From Gp6-AA40 sp035293405 (GTDB taxonomy: Bacteria; Acidobacteriota; Vicinamibacteria; Vicinamibacterales; UBA2999), in contig DATDOE010000126.1 of NCBI GenBank assembly GCA_035293405.1, positions 1 through 64,000 of the forward strand: 64,000 nucleotides of DNA, read 5' to 3'. The notes under the pieces are model-generated. The model was given only the letters and a program-made list of their open reading frames with translations, was not told where the DNA came from and searched no databases. Shown in pieces: positions 57,638-64,000 of the stretch. A program made the translations under genes and the position numbers. Numbering within the stretch: position 1 is the stretch's first letter; every line of letters begins with the position of its first letter.

Positions 57638-58909
57638 ATGGGCTACCTGACGAGCGACACGGTTGCGATCATCCTCGGCGGCGGCCAGGGCGCGCGCCTC
57701 TTTCCGTTGACCGCGACGCGCTCGAAGCCGGCGGTCCCGATCGGCGGCAAGTACCGCCTGATCGATGTGCCGGTCAGCGGCTGCCTGCACGCCGACATCC
57801 GCCGCATCTTCGTCCTGACGCAGTTCAACTCCGCGTCGCTCAATCGTCACATCTCGAACACCTACCGGCTCGATCGCTTCTCCGGCGGCTTCGTGGAAAT
57901 CCTCGCCGCCGAGCAGACGCCTGACAACCCCAACTGGTATCAGGGCACCGCCGACGCGGTGCGCCAGGCCGCGCGTCATTTCACCCAGCATGACGCGCAG
58001 TTCGATCTGATCCTGGCGGGTGACCACCTGTACCGGATGGACTATCGCGACCTGATGGACGCGCACCGCCGGCACGGGGCCGACGTCACGATCGCGGCAC
58101 AGCCGGTCGACGTCGACACGGCGACGCAGATGGGCATCTTCCGTTTCGATCGCGACGGCACCATCGTCGCCTTCGAAGAGAAGCCCGGGATGGCGCGCCT
58201 GCAGGAGATCAGCCGGAGCATTCCAGCCGACGCCACGTTCGCGACCCACAGCGACGAGCAGCCATTCATGGCCTCGATGGGTGTGTACGTCTTCACGCGA
58301 CGGGTGCTGGTCGAGATGCTCGAGCGCGAGGCGGGGCACGACTTCGGCCGCGAGCTCATCCCTCACGCGATCGAGAAGTACCGCGTGAAGCCCTATCTCT
58401 ATCGCGGGTATTGGGCAGACGTCGGCACGATTGAATCGTTCTACGACGCCAACGTCATGCTGGGCCGGCTGGATTCGCCATTCCACTTCTGGGATCGGGA
58501 GCGGCCCATCTACACGCACCTGAGGCAACTGCCCGGGTCGCTCATACCGGACGCGCAGATCCGTGACTCGATCGTGTCAGAGGGCACCTACCTCGCCGGC
58601 TGCCACATCGAAGGTTCCGTCGTCGGTGTCCGCGCCACGGTGCGTCAAGGTTCGCGCATCACGCGCTCGGTGCTGCTCGGTGCCGACTCCTACGAGTACG
58701 AGGTGCCGTCGGACATGCCGGGACTCGGCGTGGGAAGCGACGTCCTCCTCGATCGGGTGATCGTCGACAAGAACGCCCGCATCGGCGACGGTGCCCGTCT
58801 GGTCAACGCGCAGGGCATCCAGCACGCCGACGGCGAGGGCTACTACATCCGCGGCGGCATCATCGTGGTGCCGAAGGGCGGGATCATCAGGGCTGGGACT
58901 GTTGTTTGA
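57638..58909 (+). CDS. glgC: glucose-1-phosphate adenylyltransferase
   Basis: A 423-residue enzyme. Key elements: GGGQGARLFPLTATRSKPAVPIGG nucleotidyltransferase loop (in parts), YQGTADAVRQ, LAGDHLYRMDY, EEKPG, and a left-handed beta-helix C-terminus (from about 300) with repeated hexapeptides and DRVIVDKNARIGDGARL. It makes ADP-glucose for glycogen or starch-like storage. No other glycogen gene is adjacent; the MFS-spermidine synthase gene converges on it. Confidence 0.95.
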   Translation: MGYLTSDTVAIILGGGQGARLFPLTATRSKPAVPIGGKYRLIDVPVSGCLHADIRRIFVLTQFNSASLNRHISNTYRLDRFSGGFVEILAAEQTPDNPNWYQGTADAVRQAARHFTQHDAQFDLILAGDHLYRMDYRDLMDAHRRHGADVTIAAQPVDVDTATQMGIFRFDRDGTIVAFEEKPGMARLQEISRSIPADATFATHSDEQPFMASMGVYVFTRRVLVEMLEREAGHDFGRELIPHAIEKYRVKPYLYRGYWADVGTIESFYDANVMLGRLDSPFHFWDRERPIYTHLRQLPGSLIPDAQIRDSIVSEGTYLAGCHIEGSVVGVRATVRQGSRITRSVLLGADSYEYEVPSDMPGLGVGSDVLLDRVIVDKNARIGDGARLVNAQGIQHADGEGYYIRGGIIVVPKGGIIRAGTVV

Positions 58910-58910
58910 A

Positions 58911-58980
58911 CCGGGATCCGGGATCCGGGATTCGAAAATCCCGAGTCCCGAGTCCCGAGTCCCGAGTCCCGAGTCCCGAG
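58911..58980. repeat. 7-bp repeats with bidirectional hairpin
   Basis: Three CCGGGAT units (58911-58931) meet six TCCCGAG units (58939-58980). At the junction CGGGATT (58926-58932) and AATCCCG (58937-58943) form a 7-bp stem with loop CGAA, a likely shared terminator between glgC and the gene ending at 58981, whose stop codon touches the last unit. Confidence 0.85.
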
Positions 58981-61449
58981 TTAAAACGACGGTGCTCCCG
59001 ACAACGCGGCGTCGATCTTGCCTCGGAGCGCGGCAAGGGTCTCAGGCGTCCCCGTGAACAGGTCCTCGGGGTACTTCGCTTCGCGGATCATCGCCTTGTA
59101 GATCGCGTCGCTCTGATAGAGGTTGAGCCCCATGCCGGCGAGGTACTGCAGCTTCAGGTTGCTGTCGGTGTTGATCTGCGCATCGCTCAACCAGGTCTTC
59201 ATGTCGGCCTTGCGCCCGGCGTAGGTGCCGAACAACTCGACCGCCGAGGTGATGCCCACCTGGCGCAGCGAATCGGCCACCGCCGCGTTCGCGGGATCGG
59301 CAAGCCGCGCCTGCACCGCATCCACATCGATTTTGCCCGCTTCGACCTGGCCGAAGAGCACCAGATCGTAGCCCTGTCCGTTCACGGTGTTGGCGAAGAC
59401 GGCGCCGTTCGGGAAGGCGTCGAGAAACGTGCCGATCTCGCTCTTCACGGCCGCTTCGTTGCTCTCGTACAGCTGCACGAAGAGCGTCACGACGCCGCCG
59501 GGATTGAGATGATCGCGGACGACCTGAAAAAACTCCCGTGTGTACAGGGTGGCCGCGCCCTTCACCCACGGATCCAGCGGGTCCGACGTGATCGCATCGA
59601 ACTTCTCGTTGGTCGTCAGCAGGTAGTGCCGGGCGTCGTCGAGGTGGACCTTCACCTTGGGGTTCTTCACCACGTTGAAGTTGTGCTCGGCGAAGTGCGT
59701 GGACACGACACGGGGCACCAGCGGCTCGATTTCCGCGATGGTCTGGTCTTTCACCATCGGATCGATCGAGACCGCGCCGGCGGTCACGCCCGCGCCGCAG
59801 CCGATGACCAGCACCTTGGTTGGCGTTTTCGGCACCAGCGTCGTGATGTGACCGAGCATCCGCTGCAGCCGCATGTCCTGTGGCTCGCTCGATGCCTGCA
59901 CCTTGCCGGCGTTGTGATAGTTCAGGACTCCTGTCGGCGTTCGCGTCACCGCGACCGAGGCGGTCACGCCCTCACCCACATAGACCATCTCGTTCTGACC
60001 GACCCACGTGGCCGAGTAGCGGCCGTAGGCGACGAGCAGCCACGGAATGGGCGGCACCGATCGAGCGAGGAGCCCGGCGACGAGCGCGACGCCGATGACC
60101 ACGACCGGCGTCGAGGTCAGCGGCTTCCTGACCTCTCCGGCCGCGGGCATCAGCATCAGCAGGCCCGACATCGCGGCCACACCGATGAGGACTTGCTGCG
60201 TCATCTGGCTGCCGACGGTGCCCACGAGCCCAAGGCTCACGACGACCGCGCCGACAATCGCGCCCACTGTGTTGGCGGCGTAGACGCCGCCGACCAGGCG
60301 CCCGGCATCCTGCCCCGGCGACGCAACGCTGGCAAGTGCCAGCGGGAAGCTCGCGCCCCAAAGAATCGCGCCCGGCAGCATCACCCAGATCGCGCGCATC
60401 AGGTCGAGCTGGAAGTTGAACGACAGCGAGGTGGAGATTGACGGATTGATGGGCCAGTACGGCAGCGACGCACTCGTCGCATACCCGGCCCACGCAATAG
60501 AGGCGCAGAGTCCCAGCTGGCACCAGCCGAGCGCCGCCCGCGGATTCGACGCACTCCGCGCCAACGCGGAGCCCAGGCTGCTGCCAATGCCCAGGCCAAC
60601 CAGGAACACGGCCAGAATCAGCGAAAACGTGTACGTGGTGGCGCCGAAGAGCAGTGACAGCATCCGCGTCCACACCACCTCGGAGCCAAGCGCAGTCAGG
60701 CCCGACAGCGCAATGGCCACGTAGACCAGTCGCGACACGTCGGGCGGCAGTGCAACGGCCGCAGGAGCCTCGGCATCCGCGTTGATCGCGGTGTGCGGAG
60801 TGCGGGCCGCCACGACGAACGCCACCGCGGCGACCACCAGATTGAGGGCGACCGCGGCGGCAGTCGCCGTCGGCATGTCGTAGACGCGGAGAAGATAGAA
60901 CCCAGCCAGCAGGCTCCCGACGACGGCGCCGGCCAGGTTGCCGCCATAGAAGAAGCCGAGCCAGGACACACCCCGCGGCGACGTCGCCACCCAACGGGCG
61001 ATGGCCGGCAACGTCGCGCCCATGAGGATCGTGGGCGGAATCAGGCAGACTCCGGCGACGACCGCGCGAAGCACGAGGTTGACCTGGCCAGTGCCGGCGA
61101 TCGAGGTGTACACGCGGCCGACGAGGGGCACCGCGAACAGCACGATGACGCCGAACAAGGCGATCCCAAGCTCAATGAAGGCATACACCTTGAGCGGATG
61201 ATGGCCGGGCGGCAAATACTTCGGCAGCAGCAGGCTGCCCAGGCACATCCCGCCCATGAAAATCCCCAGGAGCACGCCAAGCGAGACCGCCGACGATCCA
61301 ATGGACAACTGCAGTAACTGGAACCAGACGACTTCGTAAATAAGGGCCGCGCAGCCAGACCCGACAAACAGGAGTAATAGCGCCGGAAGCCAGCGCTCGG
61401 CAGCCTCGGGACCGGCTGCGGGCCCCGCGGTTTCTTCAGGATTGGTCAT
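58981..61449 (-). CDS. fused MFS-type membrane domain/spermidine synthase-like protein
   Basis: An 822-residue protein. The first about 470 residues hold about 12-14 TM helices (FVGSGCAALIYEVVWFQLL start); the remainder is a spermidine-synthase-like Rossmann domain with VLVIGCGAGVTAGA and DPLDPWVKGAATLYTREFFQ, followed by an extra helical tail of about 100 residues. Such fusions are frequent in acidobacteria and are thought to link aminopropyl transfer or related methyltransferase-like chemistry to the membrane; the natural product is not established. Confidence 0.85.
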   Translation of the reverse strand: MTNPEETAGPAAGPEAAERWLPALLLLFVGSGCAALIYEVVWFQLLQLSIGSSAVSLGVLLGIFMGGMCLGSLLLPKYLPPGHHPLKVYAFIELGIALFGVIVLFAVPLVGRVYTSIAGTGQVNLVLRAVVAGVCLIPPTILMGATLPAIARWVATSPRGVSWLGFFYGGNLAGAVVGSLLAGFYLLRVYDMPTATAAAVALNLVVAAVAFVVAARTPHTAINADAEAPAAVALPPDVSRLVYVAIALSGLTALGSEVVWTRMLSLLFGATTYTFSLILAVFLVGLGIGSSLGSALARSASNPRAALGWCQLGLCASIAWAGYATSASLPYWPINPSISTSLSFNFQLDLMRAIWVMLPGAILWGASFPLALASVASPGQDAGRLVGGVYAANTVGAIVGAVVVSLGLVGTVGSQMTQQVLIGVAAMSGLLMLMPAAGEVRKPLTSTPVVVIGVALVAGLLARSVPPIPWLLVAYGRYSATWVGQNEMVYVGEGVTASVAVTRTPTGVLNYHNAGKVQASSEPQDMRLQRMLGHITTLVPKTPTKVLVIGCGAGVTAGAVSIDPMVKDQTIAEIEPLVPRVVSTHFAEHNFNVVKNPKVKVHLDDARHYLLTTNEKFDAITSDPLDPWVKGAATLYTREFFQVVRDHLNPGGVVTLFVQLYESNEAAVKSEIGTFLDAFPNGAVFANTVNGQGYDLVLFGQVEAGKIDVDAVQARLADPANAAVADSLRQVGITSAVELFGTYAGRKADMKTWLSDAQINTDSNLKLQYLAGMGLNLYQSDAIYKAMIREAKYPEDLFTGTPETLAALRGKIDAALSGAPSF

Positions 61450-61572
61450 GTCGTCGGGATACTACCAGACACGGAAGGGCTTGGGCCGTAACCCAGATTT
61501 AACCCTCACGTCACGCACCAGAAACCCGCGTTCCTTACCGTGGAGTGTAAAGACCATGGAAACGGAGTTCAG

Positions 61573-62340
61573 GTGTCGCACCCGTCAGAGTCGATCCGCA
61601 CAAGCGACCAAGGCATGAGCGGCGTGCGCAGTACCGCACGCACGCAGGTCCTGGTTGTCGATGATGAGCAGGACATCGCGGGCCTGATCAAACACAGCCT
61701 GGAAAAGGGCGGCGATATCGAAGTCGAGATCGTCGCCACCGGGGACGGCGCGCTCAAGGCCGTCACCGAGCGCACGCCCGATCTGATCGTCCTCGACCTC
61801 AATCTTCCGGTGCTGAGCGGGCTGGAAGTCTGCCGGATCCTGCGCTCGCGCACCACCACCGCGCGAGTGCCGATCATCATGTTGACCGCGCGCACGAGCG
61901 AAAGCGATCGGGTCACCGGACTCGACGTGGGCGCGGACGACTACATGACCAAGCCGTTCAGCCTGCGCGAGCTTGCGGCGCGCGTCCGCGCCGTGCTTCG
62001 ACGCGGGCACGTCAAGGCGGCCAACGGCGACTCCGGCACGACCGACACCTTCGTGTACCGCGGCAAGCACCTGCTGGCCGATTTCGATGCCGTGGCCGTC
62101 AGCGTGGACGGAGAAGCCGTGCGCCTGACCCGTCGCGAGTTCGAGCTGCTCCGCTACCTGGTCGAGAATCGCAACCGCGTGTTGTCCAGGGATCGGCTCC
62201 TGGAGCGAGTCTGGGGCTATGACCGCCTGGTCGAGACTCGTTCCGTCGATGTGCACGTCGGGAGGCTGCGAGGAAAGCTCGGAGCTGCCGGACGGCAGAT
62301 CGAGACTGTGGTGGGTTTGGGCTATCGGTTTGTCGAGTAA
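61573..62340 (+). CDS. OmpR-family response regulator, orphan
   Basis: A 255-residue regulator. Receiver domain with acidic pair in VVDDEQD, phospho-acceptor Asp75 in IVLDLNLPV, MTKPFS lysine; winged helix with LTRREFELLRYLVENRNRVLSRDRLLERVWGY in parts and a LVETRSVDVHVGRLRGKL recognition region. GTG 61573 has a CGGAG ribosome site; GTG 61540 and ATG 61615 are in frame too. No histidine kinase gene is adjacent, so its partner is elsewhere. Confidence 0.88.
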   Translation: MSHPSESIRTSDQGMSGVRSTARTQVLVVDDEQDIAGLIKHSLEKGGDIEVEIVATGDGALKAVTERTPDLIVLDLNLPVLSGLEVCRILRSRTTTARVPIIMLTARTSESDRVTGLDVGADDYMTKPFSLRELAARVRAVLRRGHVKAANGDSGTTDTFVYRGKHLLADFDAVAVSVDGEAVRLTRREFELLRYLVENRNRVLSRDRLLERVWGYDRLVETRSVDVHVGRLRGKLGAAGRQIETVVGLGYRFVE

Positions 62341-62352
62341 TGCAGAAGGGGC

Positions 62353-62562
62353 TCAGGATTCCTTCCAGCCCGAGTCTGCGAGGCTGAGCGCGAGGCTGGC
62401 GAACGCCATCCTCGCCCGCTCCACTCGATGCCAATCGGTGTAGCGCCTGCTCCGAATCACCCGGCTGTCCTGCTCCTCACGTACTTCCCAGCCGGAGCCA
62501 CCGGAGTCGGTAATCGTAAAACGTCTCGTTTGATCAGCTTTGCGAAAAATTCTGGCGTACAT
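62353..62562 (-). CDS. small conserved-looking protein of unknown function
   Basis: A 69-residue protein from ATG 62562, with ARIFRKADQTRRFTITD, a GSGWEVREEQDS strand pair and the motif RYTDWHRVERARMAF. The pattern of charged beta strands followed by a helix looks like a real small domain rather than a shadow. It converges with the response regulator. I cannot name a family. Confidence 0.55.
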   Translation of the reverse strand: MYARIFRKADQTRRFTITDSGGSGWEVREEQDSRVIRSRRYTDWHRVERARMAFASLALSLADSGWKES

Positions 62563-62630
62563 GGAGCCTTGATCTATACCTCTGAGCGCGCACGGATCGC
62601 TGTAAACGTTGTGTAAATCTTCTGCAAACC

Positions 62631-62652
62631 GGCCGGTCCAAAAGGACCGGCC
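62631..62652. repeat. palindromic repeat near lipid kinase gene
   Basis: GGCCGGTCC and GGACCGGCC flank AAAA; the sequence after it is CTACC, similar to the CTACG flank of the other palindromes. Confidence 0.6.
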
Positions 62653-62660
62653 CTACCAAG

Positions 62661-62688
62661 AACCACGAACCACCAACCACTAACCACT
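62661..62688. repeat. AACCACN 7-bp tandem repeat
   Basis: Four units, AACCACG, AACCACC, AACCACT and AACCACT, adjoin the 3' end of the lipid kinase gene. The kinase stop codon (62680-62682) lies inside the array. Confidence 0.8.
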
Positions 62689-63588
62689 CTCTAGGTTAGG
62701 CACCCGAATCCGAAGCGCAGCGGGCCGAATCCGAGCATGCACAATGGCTCCGCCGACATAGGGCTCACCATCGACGTGGTACATGACGGCCTGACCGCAT
62801 GAGACCTCGACGGCAGTGGCCGTCAGGCTCCTCACTCGCGGAACCTGGGCGACCTTCCCAGAGAAGAGCTTCGGCGCATGAAACATCACCGCCCACGGTG
62901 AGCGATGCTCGACAATGACGACATCGAGACGGCCGTCGTCGATGCGAGCCGCGGGAGCGATCACGGCGCCGTTTCCGTACTGACGCGCGTTGGCGAACGC
63001 GACGAGAAGCGCCCGGACGCGGATCGTCTCGCCATCGATCACGATCGTCGACTCGTCTGGCGCGAAGGTGAAGATCTCGCGCAACGCGATCTCGATGTAT
63101 TTCATGAAGCCACGACGCGCGAGACCACCAACCGCGAACTGATGCGCCACACGCGCGTCGAGTCCCAATCCCGCAATGTTGAAGAAGAGGCGGCCTTCCA
63201 GCTCGCCGGCATCGATGAGGCGGTCGCGGCCATCGAAGGCCACGTCGAACGCCGCGCGAGGCTGAAAAGGAATGCCCACTTCGCGGGCCAGACCATTGCC
63301 CGAGCCGCTCGGTACGACAGCCAGCGAGGCCGGACCGTCGACGAGCGCGGAGGCGACCTCGTTCACCGTGCCGTCGCCGCCCCACGCGATGCAGAGCGTG
63401 GCGCCGCGGCCGAGCGCCGAGTGTGTCAGCTCACGCGCGTGACCGGACCGTTCGGTCACGAAGACCTCGGCGTCGAGATGCCGCTGCTCGATGATCGATG
63501 CCGCCAGCTCCGCGCGCCGACGCGCGATGTCCGGCCGTCGGCCCGCGCCCGAGATGGGGTTGATGATGACGGCGATGCGCTCGCTCAC
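62680..63588 (-). CDS. diacylglycerol kinase family lipid kinase
   Basis: A 302-residue protein of the DAGK/YegS group: AVIINPISGAGR at the N-terminus, AWGGDGTVNEVAS (GGDGT nucleotide loop) and PSGSGNGLAREVGIP. It phosphorylates diacylglycerol or another lipid diol with ATP. Its start overlaps the stop of the SixA-like gene (ATGA). The last residues are set by the AACCACN repeat. Confidence 0.88.
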   Translation of the reverse strand: MSERIAVIINPISGAGRRPDIARRRAELAASIIEQRHLDAEVFVTERSGHARELTHSALGRGATLCIAWGGDGTVNEVASALVDGPASLAVVPSGSGNGLAREVGIPFQPRAAFDVAFDGRDRLIDAGELEGRLFFNIAGLGLDARVAHQFAVGGLARRGFMKYIEIALREIFTFAPDESTIVIDGETIRVRALLVAFANARQYGNGAVIAPAARIDDGRLDVVIVEHRSPWAVMFHAPKLFSGKVAQVPRVRSLTATAVEVSCGQAVMYHVDGEPYVGGAIVHARIRPAALRIRVPNLESG

Positions 63589-64000
63589 GAGCCGAGCTTG
63601 CGCAGCACCTTCGGCGTCACGAACCAGACGAGCGTCCCCGAGGGCTTCGAGGCGAGCGCGGCGATGTCGATGCGGGACATGCCGCCTTTCCTGAATGGCA
63701 GCGGCCGGCGGCCGCCGATCAGATACGCCGCGAGCTCACCGAGGTCTGGCTCGTGGCCCACGAGCGCGATGCGCCGCCGTTTGGCGGCCTTGGCGAGCTG
63801 AGCCATCACCGCGGCCGGCGCGTGCCCCGGTGCGAGCCCGTCCAGCAGCTTGACTGTGGGCTTTCCATCGATGCCTGCGGCCAGGAGCTCGGCGGTCTGC
63901 TTGGCGCGTACCAACGGGCTCGTGAAGATCTCATCGATGGTGGCGTCCAAATCCTTCAACCCTGCGACGCCTTCCTTGAAACGGCCGATGCCCCGCTCCG
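63585..64000 (-). CDS. sixA: SixA-like histidine phosphatase, N-terminus outside window
   Basis: The frame continues to the window edge without a stop; the visible 137 residues include ERGIGRFKEG, a typical SixA segment, TSPLVRAKQTAELL, and the second histidine in VGHEPDLGELA. The first RHG motif would lie beyond 64000. SixA-type enzymes remove phosphate from phosphohistidine proteins. The 3' end overlaps the lipid kinase start by four bases, so the two are translated together. Confidence 0.8.
   Translation of the reverse strand, partial: ERGIGRFKEGVAGLKDLDATIDEIFTSPLVRAKQTAELLAAGIDGKPTVKLLDGLAPGHAPAAVMAQLAKAAKRRRIALVGHEPDLGELAAYLIGGRRPLPFRKGGMSRIDIAALASKPSGTLVWFVTPKVLRKLGS

Overview
The window is a 64 kb, GC-rich, densely coded stretch of a Gram-negative chromosome: it encodes an Omp85-type barrel, a TolC-type channel, a TonB receptor and several Tat-exported enzymes. 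Two orphan FtsX-type permeases of about 800 residues (ADOP type), a DUF5916 barrel protein, two ATP/ADP-translocase-like carriers, several ECF sigma factors and many short intergenic hairpins together suggest an Acidobacteriota member, probably of the Vicinamibacteria type. This is inference from gene content; no rRNA or marker gene is present. I found no rRNA, intact tRNA, CRISPR array or insertion sequence.

Layout. 1-2317: tail of an accessory island (LexA-like fragment, small membrane protein, DUF3800 protein), ending in a 20-nt copy of a tRNA 3' end that looks like an attachment site. 2599-4399: small unknown genes, including a divergent SLOG-like/zinc-ribbon pair. 4628-11603: GH63-type glycosidase, ADOP permease, HtrA-type protease. 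11790-19890: a tight five-gene cluster of a translocase-like carrier with a HEAT-like tail, a membrane Ser/Thr kinase, a second ATP/ADP-translocase-like carrier, an outer-membrane barrel and an exported protein with kinase-like motifs. 19988-24975 onward: PAP2 phosphatase, PhoX, then DUF47-PiT-PhoB-PhoR behind a three-repeat Pho box. 26826-32727: ArsC, aquaglyceroporin, lipoprotein, beta-helix protein and TonB receptor. 32951-38340: broken HExxH gene, GT-C-like membrane protein, fluoride channel with DUF190, second PhoX, pyrophosphatase. 38344-41521: DsrE-like protein divergent from a sulfite-oxidase-type enzyme, ferritin-like protein, cupin, DUF2892. 41554-47304: complete RND tripartite efflux operon. 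47565-56405: ECF sigma factor with a cysteine-containing tail, glycerophosphodiesterase, second ADOP permease, frameshifted DUF5916 gene, ECF sigma/NrsF pair, small genes. 56636-64000: unknown membrane protein, GlgC, MFS-spermidine synthase fusion, orphan response regulator, lipid kinase and a SixA-like phosphatase cut by the window end.

How the genes work together. The clearest theme is phosphate: two PhoX phosphatases, PAP2, glycerophosphodiesterase, pyrophosphatase, low-affinity Pi transporter with its PhoU-like partner, PhoB/PhoR and Pho-box-like repeats, with an arsenate reductase/aquaglyceroporin pair beside them to handle the arsenate that enters through phosphate routes. The most unusual block is 11790-19890, where two nucleotide-translocase-like carriers surround a membrane kinase and lead into an outer-membrane barrel and an exported protein with a kinase-like motif order; a periplasmic phosphorylation system is a speculative but testable reading. 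Intergenic space is unusually rich in short palindromes flanked by CTACG and in 7-bp tandem repeats.
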